Origin: Spirosoma sp.
GTDB taxonomy: Bacteria > Bacteroidota > Bacteroidia > Cytophagales > Spirosomataceae
Length of the DNA stretch: 64,000 bases
Reading direction: 5' to 3'
NCBI RefSeq assembly: GCF_026391055.1
Contig: NZ_JAPLET010000022.1
Span: 1,083,648 to 1,147,647 of the forward strand
Shown here piece after piece: positions 36,047-44,695 of the stretch. The number at the start of each line of letters is the position of its first letter. Within the stretch, counting starts at the first letter, position 1. The position numbers and the translations under genes were made by a program. A model generated the notes under the pieces. It was given only the letters and a program-made list of their open reading frames with translations. It made no database searches and was not told the origin of the DNA.

Positions 36047-36739
36047 ATGTCAATTCTAACACCTAATCCAATCGGCGATTTTGTCTGGCAAAAAGCCTGG
36101 CAATTCCCGTCATTTCGCAGGAAATTCATACTGGGCATCATCCTCGTCCTAATCTTGTTGCTCACGTTTCCGTATTTCTTTCAAACGATTCAGCAGCATT
36201 CTGGCCCGGTCTTAAACGATTGGGTACTTAATCAGCTACCCGCACAGGATGTATCCCTGGGTATCTTTTTATCAATATGGGCCACGGCTTTGTTGTTGTT
36301 GATCCGCGCCCGGCGAAGTCCCGCCATTTTTATGATGTTCATCTACAGTTACCTGATAGTCAGCCTGTCACGAATGATCAGTATCAACCTGGTGCCCCTC
36401 GATCCACCGGTAGGGCTTATTCCGTTGATCGACCCGCTGAGTAATGCCTTTTACGGCAAGACGTTCATCACCAAGGACCTGTTTTATTCAGGCCATACAT
36501 CGACTATCTTTTTGATGTTCTTATGTTTACGCCGACGGTGGGACCGCCTTTTTGCCTTTGTTGGCACCCTCATTGTAGGAAGTTTACTGCTGGTTCAACA
36601 CGTTCATTACACCATCGATGTAGTGGGTGCATTTGTCTTCACTTATCCTCTTTACTGGCTCGGGAAAAAGTTTGCTCTGAGCGGTTGGAACACGCTCACT
36701 TTAGAGGATAACAAGGTTCAGAACGCTTCGCCTAACTGA
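36047..36739 (+). CDS. PAP2-like phosphatase / sphingomyelin-synthase-related membrane protein
   Basis: A 230-residue membrane protein with about six helices. The catalytic motifs of the PAP2_C (sphingomyelin-synthase-like) group are present: DLFYSGHTSTIF (C2, His in SGHT) and QHVHYTIDVVGA (C3, His and Asp), with FYGKTFITKD before C2. It probably transfers or removes a phospho-headgroup on a lipid, perhaps a sphingolipid, which Spirosoma-like bacteria make. The substrate is inferred only. Its 3' end overlaps the convergent Omp85-like gene by 22 bp. Confidence 0.85.
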   Translation: MSILTPNPIGDFVWQKAWQFPSFRRKFILGIILVLILLLTFPYFFQTIQQHSGPVLNDWVLNQLPAQDVSLGIFLSIWATALLLLIRARRSPAIFMMFIYSYLIVSLSRMISINLVPLDPPVGLIPLIDPLSNAFYGKTFITKDLFYSGHTSTIFLMFLCLRRRWDRLFAFVGTLIVGSLLLVQHVHYTIDVVGAFVFTYPLYWLGKKFALSGWNTLTLEDNKVQNASPN

Positions 36740-37857
36740 AAGTACAGTCCGTGGGAATGACTCTGCCCAATTCCCCATCCGTAATCAACGCGGAGATTAA
36801 GTCGCTCTTTACGGTTAAGCGCCAGCCGTAATCCTCCGCCGTAGGAATAGTTGAGGTCCTGAAAATTCAGGTCGAATAAATGATTTCCCACATTACCAAC
36901 ACCGGCAAACCCTACGGCGCCAAGTCGCCAGATTATCGGAACTCTGTATTCGGCCTGTACCACTACCTGGTTTTTACTTCGGAAACGACCATCGTAAAAC
37001 CCTCTCATGCTGTTGGAGCCCCCAAAGCTCGCCAGGCTCCGTAGCGGGGTATCGCCCGAATTAAAAAAGCCGTAGGCCTGAATCGCGAACACCTGTTGCC
37101 GGTAAAGCTGAATAAAGCGCCGAAAATCAACTACATAGTTTGTGTAGCGAAAGTTTGAACCCAGAATCGGCGAAAACGTATTGAAATAGACTTGTAAAAA
37201 ACCACCTTTATCCGGGGCAAAGGCATTATTTCGGGAATCGTAGGTGATACTCAGCCCACCACCCGATACATGGTAGGGGCTCCGCCCGGGCACAGCCAAC
37301 TGGTCGAAAAGGCCACCGGGCAGATAATCAACATCCAGCAAGCGCTGATATTCATACAGTATGCCCACAAATATTCGCTCTCTGAGCTTGCGCTGGGCAT
37401 GTAGGTAAATGTAATACTGCTGGAAGGTGTAGGCCTCTTCCTGGCTGTCTGGCGCATCTTTACCCAGGCCCCAGAACTTATCCGGAAAATGGCTGTAGGA
37501 TAGTTGATAATTCAGGATTACCCGTTCGCCGGGGAAGTAAGTAGTACCATTGATGGCCGCGATAAATTGTTTCCGCAACGAGTACAGGGCGAGCATCTGC
37601 GCATTGGATGTTCGGGTGATGGTATCGTGCCGGTTGAATTGGAATGTGAAGGAGCCCGCTAACCCAACCGACCAATCTGTTTCAATAGATCGGGCAATTA
37701 AGGGTAGAAGTAGGGTATTTCTGGTTTTTACAAGTTGATTTGGTACGGCTTCGCGGGGTAACTTCAAACTATCTGACTGGCCGAACGAGGCATGCAAACC
37801 TCCCGCCAACAAGCTGATTAACAGCAAAATCAACCTTCTATAAAGTAAACTATGCAC
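36718..37857 (-). CDS. Omp85/BamA-like surface antigen (D15) barrel protein
   Basis: A 379-residue exported protein with a signal peptide (to HASFGQ) and a 16-stranded-type barrel pattern resembling the C-terminal barrel of Omp85 proteins; the N-terminal POTRA repeats of BamA are missing. Landmarks: GGLSITYDSRNNAFAPDKGGFLQVYFN and GGSNSMRGFYDGRFRSKN (the RGF/Y lid-loop motif). It ends with an aromatic residue near the C-terminus (QLGEAF). It starts at GTG. A role in lipid or protein transport is possible but unproven. Confidence 0.88.
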   Translation of the reverse strand: MHSLLYRRLILLLISLLAGGLHASFGQSDSLKLPREAVPNQLVKTRNTLLLPLIARSIETDWSVGLAGSFTFQFNRHDTITRTSNAQMLALYSLRKQFIAAINGTTYFPGERVILNYQLSYSHFPDKFWGLGKDAPDSQEEAYTFQQYYIYLHAQRKLRERIFVGILYEYQRLLDVDYLPGGLFDQLAVPGRSPYHVSGGGLSITYDSRNNAFAPDKGGFLQVYFNTFSPILGSNFRYTNYVVDFRRFIQLYRQQVFAIQAYGFFNSGDTPLRSLASFGGSNSMRGFYDGRFRSKNQVVVQAEYRVPIIWRLGAVGFAGVGNVGNHLFDLNFQDLNYSYGGGLRLALNRKERLNLRVDYGWGIGQSHSHGLYFQLGEAF

Positions 37858-37932
37858 AAGAACTCAAATGACCGTTTATTAAAGTCACATTAATTAAATT
37901 GCGGCAAAGTAATCCTAAAATTGTAAATTTCG

Positions 37933-37940
37933 TAGATTTG
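37933..37940 (+). promoter_or_regulatory. -7 promoter box for the PhyH gene
   Basis: TAGATTTG, followed by AGCC, matches TAnnTTTG. It is about 95 bp before the ATG, giving a leader of ~85 nt with a GC-rich segment. No good -33 match at normal spacing. Confidence 0.45.
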
Positions 37941-38035
37941 AGCCTTTAATAAACCGTTAAACTTGCGCTCATCCAGTTAGAGCGCGGTCGCCGGTCGGCA
38001 TCAAGGATGGAACCTCCGAATTGTAAACCACCGAT

Positions 38036-38851
38036 ATGAGCAAATTAGACTTGCCGCCCTTTACATTGGGCGAAACGATTACCCCCGAACAACGCCAGTT
38101 TTTCAACAAAAATGGCGTCATCGTATTTCGCAATTTTATTCACCCCGAAACCGTCAAGTTATTCATCAGCGAGGTTGAACGAATAGAGAAAGAATGGCTT
38201 GCCGAAGGACGTGATAAAGTCAATGGTGTACCCCTCAAATTTGGTCAGGACGAAGAGGGAAGCCCAATGATTCAGCGGATGTGTTTCCTGTCGCAACACA
38301 GTACGGCACTCCATGAGTTTTTGCAGGACCCACGCCTGCAAGCCGTTGTTGACCTGCTCCAGCCATACGAAGGACGCATCGCTGAAATCGAAAAAGATGG
38401 TCTCATTCTGAACCACTATGTTCGGACGCCTAACAGTAAATTTTCGCAGATGGGCTGGCATACGGATAGCCCCCGCGATATTTTCCTGGGTCAGCGGATC
38501 ATGCCGATGCTGAATGTGGGCATTCACCTGAACGCTACGCCTTACGAAAATGGCGGGTTACGCGTTATTCCAGGTACGCACAAGCAGGGCATTTTCAAAA
38601 TGCTGTTCCGCAAAAAGTATTTTGTTGATAACGACCCCGACAAACATGAAATCGGATTTGATATCAACGCGGGCGATTTATCGGTACACGATGGTCGGCT
38701 TTGGCACCGGGCGCAGCAGTCACCTTTCGTTGGTGAAGCGAGCCGTCGGCGGGTGATGTACGTTCCTGTTGTAACGGGTAAGTACATGCCGAAAAACGAA
38801 AATAGCAAGACGCCGTTCTATCACCGGTTTATTTCTAAAGTAAACATTTAA
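38036..38851 (+). CDS. Phytanoyl-CoA dioxygenase (PhyH) family protein
   Basis: A 271-residue Fe(II)/2-oxoglutarate-dependent dioxygenase-like protein of the PhyH family. The iron ligands are visible as His142 and Asp144 in MGWHTDSPRD and His224 in GRLWHRAQ. LRVIPGTHKQG is a typical PhyH segment. The substrate cannot be inferred; members hydroxylate lipids, ectoine, or other small molecules. It is followed by palindromic element D and an SDR gene on the same strand. Confidence 0.93.
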   Translation: MSKLDLPPFTLGETITPEQRQFFNKNGVIVFRNFIHPETVKLFISEVERIEKEWLAEGRDKVNGVPLKFGQDEEGSPMIQRMCFLSQHSTALHEFLQDPRLQAVVDLLQPYEGRIAEIEKDGLILNHYVRTPNSKFSQMGWHTDSPRDIFLGQRIMPMLNVGIHLNATPYENGGLRVIPGTHKQGIFKMLFRKKYFVDNDPDKHEIGFDINAGDLSVHDGRLWHRAQQSPFVGEASRRRVMYVPVVTGKYMPKNENSKTPFYHRFISKVNI

Positions 38852-38852
38852 T

Positions 38853-38955
38853 AGTCAGTAAGCCGATAAGTTAGTAAGTCCGTAAGTAGTTGATGCCGAA
38901 GTAACACTCATGCGTCAGCCACTTACGGACTTACTAACTTATCGACTTACTGACT
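38853..38955. repeat. Intergenic imperfect palindrome D (octamer word type)
   Basis: Two 35-bp arms (38853-38887 and 38921-38955) pair with only one mismatch. The right arm is four octamers ACTTACGG, ACTTACTA, ACTTATCG, ACTTACTG, the same word class as element C. The loop is 33 nt. It begins two bases after the PhyH stop and may act as a terminator, although no T-run follows. Confidence 0.92.
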
Positions 38956-38971
38956 TCATAATTTAATTCTC

Positions 38972-39745
38972 ATGGCCTACGCCTTAATTACAGGAGCCAG
39001 TAAAGGCATTGGCCTGGCCATTGCCCAGGAACTGGCCCGCCGAAAGTTTGACCTGTTACTGGTGGCCCGGTCCGAATCGCTGCTGATGCAGATTGCGGGT
39101 CAGCTAGCCAACGAACATGGAATCAAAACCGATTACCTCGGCGTTGACCTAGCCGAAACGGGTGCTGCCCGAAAGCTTTTCGACTGGTGCAGCCAAAAGC
39201 AGTACTCGGTTCAGATGCTGGTCAATAACGCTGGATACGGATTGAGTGGCCCTTTCGAGAAACACGCCCTTGCTGAGCACATCAACATGATGAATGTCAA
39301 CATGACGGCGCTCATTGAGCTAAGTTATCTGTTCTTACCCCAGCTCCGTCAACAGTCCAAAGCGTATATCCTGAATATTGGCAGTTCAGCGGCTTATCAG
39401 GCTGTGCCAAAATTAAGCCTTTACTCAGCCTCTAAATCATTCGTTCTCCAGTTTAGCCGCGGCCTGCATCAGGAACTGAAACGTACATCCGTTTCGGTAA
39501 CCTGCGTCTGTCCGGGCTCTACTGACACTAACTTTGTTGATCGGGCACAGATCGGCGACAAGGGACGAAAAGCCGCTGAGAAAGTAAATATGACGCCCGA
39601 AGAAGTAGCCCGGCAGGCTGTAGAAGCTACTCTGTCCGGTAAAACCGAAGTCGTAACCGGATTCCTCAATAAAGCCGGGAAGTTTATGGCCTGGCTGCTG
39701 CCCAAAGGGCTGGTCGAGCAAACGGCCGGAAGCATTTACGAGTAA
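38972..39745 (+). CDS. Short-chain dehydrogenase/reductase (SDR)
   Basis: A 257-residue classical SDR. The NAD(P)-binding motif TGASKGIG is at residues 7-14, NNAGYG follows near residue 90, catalytic Ser is in NIGSSAAYQ, and the YSASK catalytic motif comes about 12 residues later. Asp/Arg after the second strand suggests NADPH preference (LLVARSES). The substrate is unknown. It is followed by a strong terminator. Confidence 0.95.
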   Translation: MAYALITGASKGIGLAIAQELARRKFDLLLVARSESLLMQIAGQLANEHGIKTDYLGVDLAETGAARKLFDWCSQKQYSVQMLVNNAGYGLSGPFEKHALAEHINMMNVNMTALIELSYLFLPQLRQQSKAYILNIGSSAAYQAVPKLSLYSASKSFVLQFSRGLHQELKRTSVSVTCVCPGSTDTNFVDRAQIGDKGRKAAEKVNMTPEEVARQAVEATLSGKTEVVTGFLNKAGKFMAWLLPKGLVEQTAGSIYE

Positions 39746-39766
39746 ACGTCAATATTATAAATCCCT

Positions 39767-39800
39767 AAAGACCGCCCTGTAGCAGAGTGCGGTCTTTTTT
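39767..39800 (+). terminator. Rho-independent terminator of the SDR gene
   Basis: Arms AAAGACCGC (39767-39775) and GCGGTCTTT (39789-39797) followed by further T. It begins 22 bp after the SDR stop on the + strand. Confidence 0.92.
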
Positions 39801-39926
39801 CTATTGAATCAGGTAAGGATTTGCAACACACTTAGCTGATCAAAACCATATTCCTGGATAGACAACCACGAGTGAATCCACCAAACGGGTAGCTAATGGC
39901 CTAAGATTCGCTAGAATGGCACTTTA

Positions 39927-39960
39927 TTTGTAATACTGCCGTTGTACCCATATAACTTTA
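39927..39960 (+). promoter_or_regulatory. Promoter of the DEAD-box helicase gene
   Basis: TTTG (39927-39930) and TAACTTTA (39953-39960), spacer 22 bp, resemble the -33/-7 pattern with one deviation in the -7 box. The leader to ATG 40028 would be about 60 nt, a length usual for cold-induced RNA helicase genes. Confidence 0.5.
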
Positions 39961-40027
39961 CAAAGACGTTGGATGCTGGACTCTGATTTTGACTCTATTC
40001 CATTGCCTGCCGACGTCCATCCAACAC

Positions 40028-41485
40028 ATGCAATTTTCCGAATTATCATTAATTGATCCTATCCTGAAGGCACTAACCGAAGAAGGATACACCAACCCGA
40101 CACCCATCCAGGAAAAAGCCATACCAATCTTGTTAAGCCGCCGGGACCTTTTAGGCTGCGCCCAAACCGGAACCGGTAAAACAGCCGCTTTTGCCATCCC
40201 TATTTTACAACTGCTAAGCGAAGAACGGAGTAAGAGCGCTGGCGGTCCACGCCGGATTAAAACCCTTATTCTGACACCCACCCGCGAGTTAGCCATTCAG
40301 ATCGCCGAAAGCTTTACAGCCTATGGCCGTCACCTGAACATCCGTAATACGGTTATTTTTGGTGGTGTTTCGCAGCATTCGCAGGTGAACACGCTCAAAG
40401 CGGGTGTTGATGTACTGATTGCTACCCCCGGTCGTTTACTCGACCTTATGAACCAGGGTTTTATATCGCTTCGGGATGTGCAGTTCTTTGTCCTTGACGA
40501 AGCCGACCGGATGCTGGATATGGGCTTTATCCATGACGTTAAGAAAGTCATTACCAAATTACCTACGCATCGGCAGTCGCTGTTTTTCTCGGCAACGATG
40601 CCCCCCGATGTTGCCAAGCTTGCTGATACGATCTTAAATAACCCGGCAAAAGTAGAAGTAACACCCGTTTCCTCGACGGCCGACACTATTGAACAGGCTA
40701 TGTACTTTGTCGGAAAAGAAGATAAGCGCAAACTGCTTGTTCATATCCTCGACGATAAAAACATCAAATCTGCGCTGGTTTTTGCCCGTACCAAACACGG
40801 CGCTGACAAAGTCGTAAAAGATTTGCTGAAAGCAGGTATTGGTGCTGAAGCCATTCACGGCAACAAATCGCAAAATGCTCGCCAGCGTGCCCTCTCGAAC
40901 TTCAAAAGCCGGGAAACACGGGTGCTGGTTGCAACCGATATTGCTGCTCGTGGAATCGACGTCGACGAACTGTCGCATGTGATCAATTACGAACTGCCTA
41001 ATATTCCGGAAACCTACGTTCACCGGATTGGCCGGACGGGCCGCGCGGGCCATGATGGGATTGCTCTGTCGTTCTGCGATGCCGAAGAAACCGAGTATCT
41101 GCGCGACATCCATAAGCTGATTGGCAAACGGGTTCCGGTAATTGACAACCATCCTTACGTACTCGACATTGCTACAGCAACCGTTACGCCGGCTCCTGCC
41201 CGACAGGGACAAGGTCGGGGTGGCAACGGCGGCAATCGAAACGGGGGCGGTCGTTCGGGCGGTTCCGGTTCATTCAATCGGAACGGGAACAACAATAATA
41301 GCCGTCGGGCAGACAACAGCGGACCAGCCCGCTCAGCAGACCAACGGCCTTCGTCTTCGGACGGCTCTTACCGCCGGGAAGAAAACAGTGCACCGAAACG
41401 CCCCAGCAGTCGTCCGTCGCAGCCCCAAAGCCGGGGCACTGGCAACAGTCGCTTCAGTAACTCCAGTTCCGATAAAAATTATTAA
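40028..41485 (+). CDS. DEAD-box RNA helicase with low-complexity RG/RS-rich tail
   Basis: A 485-residue ATP-dependent RNA helicase (RhlE-like). All motifs are intact: Q-motif region FSELSLIDPIL with PTPIQEKAIP, Walker A AQTGTGKT, PTRELA, TPGRLL, DEAD, SAT, ARGIDV and HRIGRTGRAG. Residues from about 395 form a glycine/arginine/asparagine/serine-rich tail, probably disordered and RNA-binding. ATG 40028 is used because the Q-motif comes directly after it. It likely unwinds structured mRNA or rRNA in ribosome assembly or cold adaptation. Confidence 0.96.
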   Translation: MQFSELSLIDPILKALTEEGYTNPTPIQEKAIPILLSRRDLLGCAQTGTGKTAAFAIPILQLLSEERSKSAGGPRRIKTLILTPTRELAIQIAESFTAYGRHLNIRNTVIFGGVSQHSQVNTLKAGVDVLIATPGRLLDLMNQGFISLRDVQFFVLDEADRMLDMGFIHDVKKVITKLPTHRQSLFFSATMPPDVAKLADTILNNPAKVEVTPVSSTADTIEQAMYFVGKEDKRKLLVHILDDKNIKSALVFARTKHGADKVVKDLLKAGIGAEAIHGNKSQNARQRALSNFKSRETRVLVATDIAARGIDVDELSHVINYELPNIPETYVHRIGRTGRAGHDGIALSFCDAEETEYLRDIHKLIGKRVPVIDNHPYVLDIATATVTPAPARQGQGRGGNGGNRNGGGRSGGSGSFNRNGNNNNSRRADNSGPARSADQRPSSSDGSYRREENSAPKRPSSRPSQPQSRGTGNSRFSNSSSDKNY

Positions 41486-41495
41486 GTAAGCCCTG

Positions 41496-41524
41496 AGCCC
41501 CGGATGCTATCCGGGGCTTTTTGT
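41496..41524 (+). terminator. Rho-independent terminator of the helicase gene
   Basis: Stem AGCCCCGGAT / ATCCGGGGCT (41496-41505, 41509-41518) with a 3-nt loop, followed by a T-run. It lies 10 bp after the helicase stop. Confidence 0.95.
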
Positions 41525-41579
41525 TTACCAGCGAATCTTCCGGGGTTGCGTAGAGAAACTATCGTTCATGCTTTTGATG

Positions 41580-41587
41580 TAGATTTG
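41580..41587 (+). promoter_or_regulatory. -7 promoter box for the PQQ dehydrogenase gene
   Basis: TAGATTTG matches TAnnTTTG, 21 bp before the ATG at 41609. No -33 TTG at usual distance; the spacing to the only TTG is 31 bp. Confidence 0.45.
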
Positions 41588-41608
41588 TTAGACTACTCCT
41601 TTAGCTTC

Positions 41609-43765
41609 ATGAAACGACTACTTCTTGCGCTTAGCGGGCTGGCTGTACTGGCAGTCGGCTGGTCTCAGCTTCGGCAAAACACCACCGATACAAAACCGAA
41701 CGATTACACAAACTGGGGTGAGTACCTTGGCGGTCCCGATCGCAGCCATTATTCAGCGCTGACCCAGATAACCCCCGAAAACGTTCAGAATCTGAAAGTC
41801 GCCTGGACCTACTCGGCACCGGACAGCGGTCAGATTCAGGCCAATCCAATCATTGTCGACGGGGTTTTATACAGCGTAACTCCAACGGTACAGGCCATCG
41901 CCCTGGATGCCGCCACGGGTAAAGAAATCTGGAAGTTTGGCAGTCCAACAAAGCAGTCCCTTAGTACAAGCCGGGGGGTCACCTATTGGCAAGCCGCCAA
42001 ACCAACGGCTGTAGGCGAGTCCGAAGCCCGGATTTTATACACCGTCGGCTCACTGCTCTACGCCCTGGATGCTAAAACAGGGAAACCTATTCCGAGTTTT
42101 GGGCAGGATGGGCATATCGACTTGCACGAGGGTCTGGGCGAGCAGGCAAAAGATAAGTTCGTTATATCCAATACGCCCGGCACCATCTTCGAAGACCTGA
42201 TCATCATGCCTGTTCGCTTATCGGAAGGGGCCGATGCGGCACCAGGTCATGTGCGGGCGTTTAATGTCCGTACGGGGAAGCTGGTTTGGACGTTTCATAC
42301 CATTCCGCAGCCCGGCGAATACGGCTACGATACCTGGCCCAAAAACGCTTATAAAAATACAGATGTTGGCGGTGCCAATAACTGGTCGGGTATGTCAGTC
42401 GATCGGCCCAGGGGTATTCTTTACGTACCAACCGGATCGGCGGCTTTTGACTTTTACGGCGGTAACCGAAAAGGGCAAAACCTCTTTGCCAACTGTTTGC
42501 TCGCCCTCGACGCCCGCACCGGCAAACGACTCTGGCACTTTCAGGCCGTTCACCACGACATCTGGGACCGCGACTTTCCGGCTCCGCCAAACTTGCTGAC
42601 GGTAACCAGCAAAGGTCCCGACGGTCGCTCCCGGCGTGTGGATGCTGTGGCGCAGGTAACCAAGTCGGGCCACGTACTGGTATTTGACCGGGTAACGGGC
42701 AAGCCGCTCTTCCCGATCAAAGAAATGCCAATGCCCAAATCCGACGTTCCGGGCGAGGAAGCCTGGCCTACGCAGCCTGTTCCTACCCGCCCCGCCCCGT
42801 TTGCCCGGCAGAATTTCACCGAAGCCGACCTGAACCCCTATTCTGAAGACCGTGACACCTTACTGGCACAGTTCCGGCGGAGTCGCAAAGGAACCTTCCA
42901 GCCGTTAAGCCGACAGGGTACGTTTATTTACCCTGGTCTCGACGGTGGGGCTGAGTGGGGGGGTGCCGCCACCGACCCCAGCGGAATTATGTACGTCAAT
43001 GCGAACGAAGCGGCCTGGCTCATTGCCCTGAACCAAACGCCCAAACAAGACGAACTAGCTCATTTAACGCTCGGCAACCGGCTTTATACTACCACCTGTT
43101 CGGGCTGCCATGGTGCCCAACGCAAGGGAAATGCAACCAGTGGTTACCCATCGCTGGTAAACATCGGCCAGCGACGCGACCGGGCATATGTAACACAGGT
43201 TATCAGCCACGGAAAAGGCATGATGCCGGGCTTTACTCAGCTGTCGACGGCCGAAAAACAGGCACTGGTTGGCTTTCTGTTCGATGACGAAAAGATTGAA
43301 GCATCTGTTCAGGCATCGAAGGGAAGCAAGGCTCCCTTTGTTCCTTACAAAATCTCAGGCTATATAAAGTTTCTTGACAGCAAAGGCCTGTCGGGCATCG
43401 CGCCCCCCTGGGGAACGCTGAACGCCATTGACCTCAACACGGGAGAATATCTCTGGAAAATTCCGCTTGGCGAAGAGCCTGAACTAGCAAAAAAAGGAAT
43501 CCGCAATACGGGTTCCGAGAACTACGGCGGCCCGGTTGTAACAGCCAGCGGCTTGTTGTTTATTGGGGCAACTAAGGACGGCAAGTTCCGGGCGTTCGAT
43601 AAACGCACCGGAAAACAACTATGGGAAACAACCTTGCCTGCGGCTGGTTTTGCGACTCCGGCTACTTATCAGGTTGGAAACAAACAGTACGTTGTTATTG
43701 CCTGTGGTGGCGGCAAACTGGGTGCAAAGAAGGGCAATCAATACGTAGCCTTCGCTTTACCATAA
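41609..43765 (+). CDS. PQQ-dependent dehydrogenase fused to a cytochrome c domain
   Basis: A 718-residue quinoprotein, probably a membrane-bound or periplasmic sugar/alcohol dehydrogenase. An N-terminal hydrophobic signal (MKRLLLALSGLAVLAVGW) is followed by a beta-propeller with repeated ALDAATGKEIWKFG / ALDAKTGKPIPSF / FNVRTGKLVWTF / FDRVTGKPLFPI motifs. A cytochrome c domain with CSGCH (497-501) is inserted before the last propeller blade, an arrangement known in some Bacteroidota glucose dehydrogenase-like quinoproteins. It would pass electrons from substrate through haem to the respiratory chain. PQQ synthesis genes are not in the window. Confidence 0.9.
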   Translation: MKRLLLALSGLAVLAVGWSQLRQNTTDTKPNDYTNWGEYLGGPDRSHYSALTQITPENVQNLKVAWTYSAPDSGQIQANPIIVDGVLYSVTPTVQAIALDAATGKEIWKFGSPTKQSLSTSRGVTYWQAAKPTAVGESEARILYTVGSLLYALDAKTGKPIPSFGQDGHIDLHEGLGEQAKDKFVISNTPGTIFEDLIIMPVRLSEGADAAPGHVRAFNVRTGKLVWTFHTIPQPGEYGYDTWPKNAYKNTDVGGANNWSGMSVDRPRGILYVPTGSAAFDFYGGNRKGQNLFANCLLALDARTGKRLWHFQAVHHDIWDRDFPAPPNLLTVTSKGPDGRSRRVDAVAQVTKSGHVLVFDRVTGKPLFPIKEMPMPKSDVPGEEAWPTQPVPTRPAPFARQNFTEADLNPYSEDRDTLLAQFRRSRKGTFQPLSRQGTFIYPGLDGGAEWGGAATDPSGIMYVNANEAAWLIALNQTPKQDELAHLTLGNRLYTTTCSGCHGAQRKGNATSGYPSLVNIGQRRDRAYVTQVISHGKGMMPGFTQLSTAEKQALVGFLFDDEKIEASVQASKGSKAPFVPYKISGYIKFLDSKGLSGIAPPWGTLNAIDLNTGEYLWKIPLGEEPELAKKGIRNTGSENYGGPVVTASGLLFIGATKDGKFRAFDKRTGKQLWETTLPAAGFATPATYQVGNKQYVVIACGGGKLGAKKGNQYVAFALP

Positions 43766-43845
43766 TCGAAAGGCAGGAATTACGGTGTCGCGACTAAATC
43801 GCTCATTGGAGAGCCAGTCGGTACTAATTTCAAACCTATCGGGTC

Positions 43846-43874
43846 AGAAAGCACTTATTAAATAAGTGCTTTCT
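43846..43874. repeat. Perfect 29-bp palindrome 12 bp before a start codon
   Basis: AGAAAGCACTTATT (43846-43859), one central A, AATAAGTGCTTTCT (43861-43874). It lies between the PQQ dehydrogenase stop and the ATG of the next gene at 43887. It could be an operator, or a hairpin ending the upstream transcript. Confidence 0.8.
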
Positions 43875-43886
43875 AAAAATCACCTG

Positions 43887-44660
43887 ATGCGATTTCGTTT
43901 CCTTCTTTTCTTTACCCTACTCTCAATCAGCGGTTTCGGGCAGCAAAACCGAATCATTGACCGCAACGCCATTGGCTGGTATACGTATAACGGTGACCAT
44001 AAGCTTACTAAACGATGGGCACTACATACTGAATACCAATGGCGCCGGGTGGAGCTGATTGAGTCCTGGCAGCAGTCACTCGCCCGACTCGGACTGGTAT
44101 ATAAGCTGAATGATCAGGTTAAGCTGGCGGGCGGCTATACATTCTTTACGACTTTTCCTTATGGTGATTACCCCGTGGCCGATGCAGGTGTGCCGACCAT
44201 CGAAAACCGAACACACCAGGATATTCAGCTACGTGCTACCGTTGGAATTGTAGCGTTAAGCCACCGCTTCCGGCTCGAACAGCGGTGGCTTGGTACGGGG
44301 GCCGACGCGAATCCACGTCATATCGAAAGCTGGGAATACCAGAATCGGGGCCGCTACCAGATTTCGGGTACCATTCCACTGAAAGGCTCCACGCTGGATG
44401 ACGGCGAATTTTACGTAAACTTCTTCGATGAGATTTTTATTGGGTTCGGCCGAAATGTCGAGCAGAACGTCTTTAACCAGAATCGAATTTCGGGTGGTCT
44501 GGGCTACCAGTTTAGTGATGCGTTCAAAATTGAGTTAAATTATCTCAACCAGATTTCGCAACACCCCGAACTGGAACTAGTCACCCAAAAGCCCGTCTTC
44601 GAAATCAACAACGGCTTTCGCCTAAATGTAAACTACGATCTGGATTTCAGCAAAAAATAA
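43887..44660 (+). CDS. DUF2490-type outer-membrane protein
   Basis: A 257-residue exported protein with a signal (MRFRFLLFFTLLSISGFGQ). ATG 43887 is chosen over GTG at 43866, which would lie inside a palindrome. The rest is a beta-barrel pattern with aromatic strands: WGYT-type WYTYNGDHKLTKRWALHTEYQ, RLRLE-like SHRFRLEQRWLG, and GGLGYQFSDAFKIELNYLNQ. It matches the DUF2490 group of unknown function, often beside other exported proteins. It is convergent with a heparinase-like gene. Confidence 0.85.
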   Translation: MRFRFLLFFTLLSISGFGQQNRIIDRNAIGWYTYNGDHKLTKRWALHTEYQWRRVELIESWQQSLARLGLVYKLNDQVKLAGGYTFFTTFPYGDYPVADAGVPTIENRTHQDIQLRATVGIVALSHRFRLEQRWLGTGADANPRHIESWEYQNRGRYQISGTIPLKGSTLDDGEFYVNFFDEIFIGFGRNVEQNVFNQNRISGGLGYQFSDAFKIELNYLNQISQHPELELVTQKPVFEINNGFRLNVNYDLDFSKK

Positions 44661-44663
44661 GGC

Positions 44664-44695
44664 TTTTGCAGAGTCGCTACGAGACCTCCGCAAAA
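44664..44695. terminator. Bidirectional hairpin between convergent genes
   Basis: Imperfect arms TTTTGCAGAGTC (44664-44675) and GACCTCCGCAAAA (44683-44695). T-rich at one end and A-rich at the other, so it can end transcription from both convergent genes. Confidence 0.7.
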
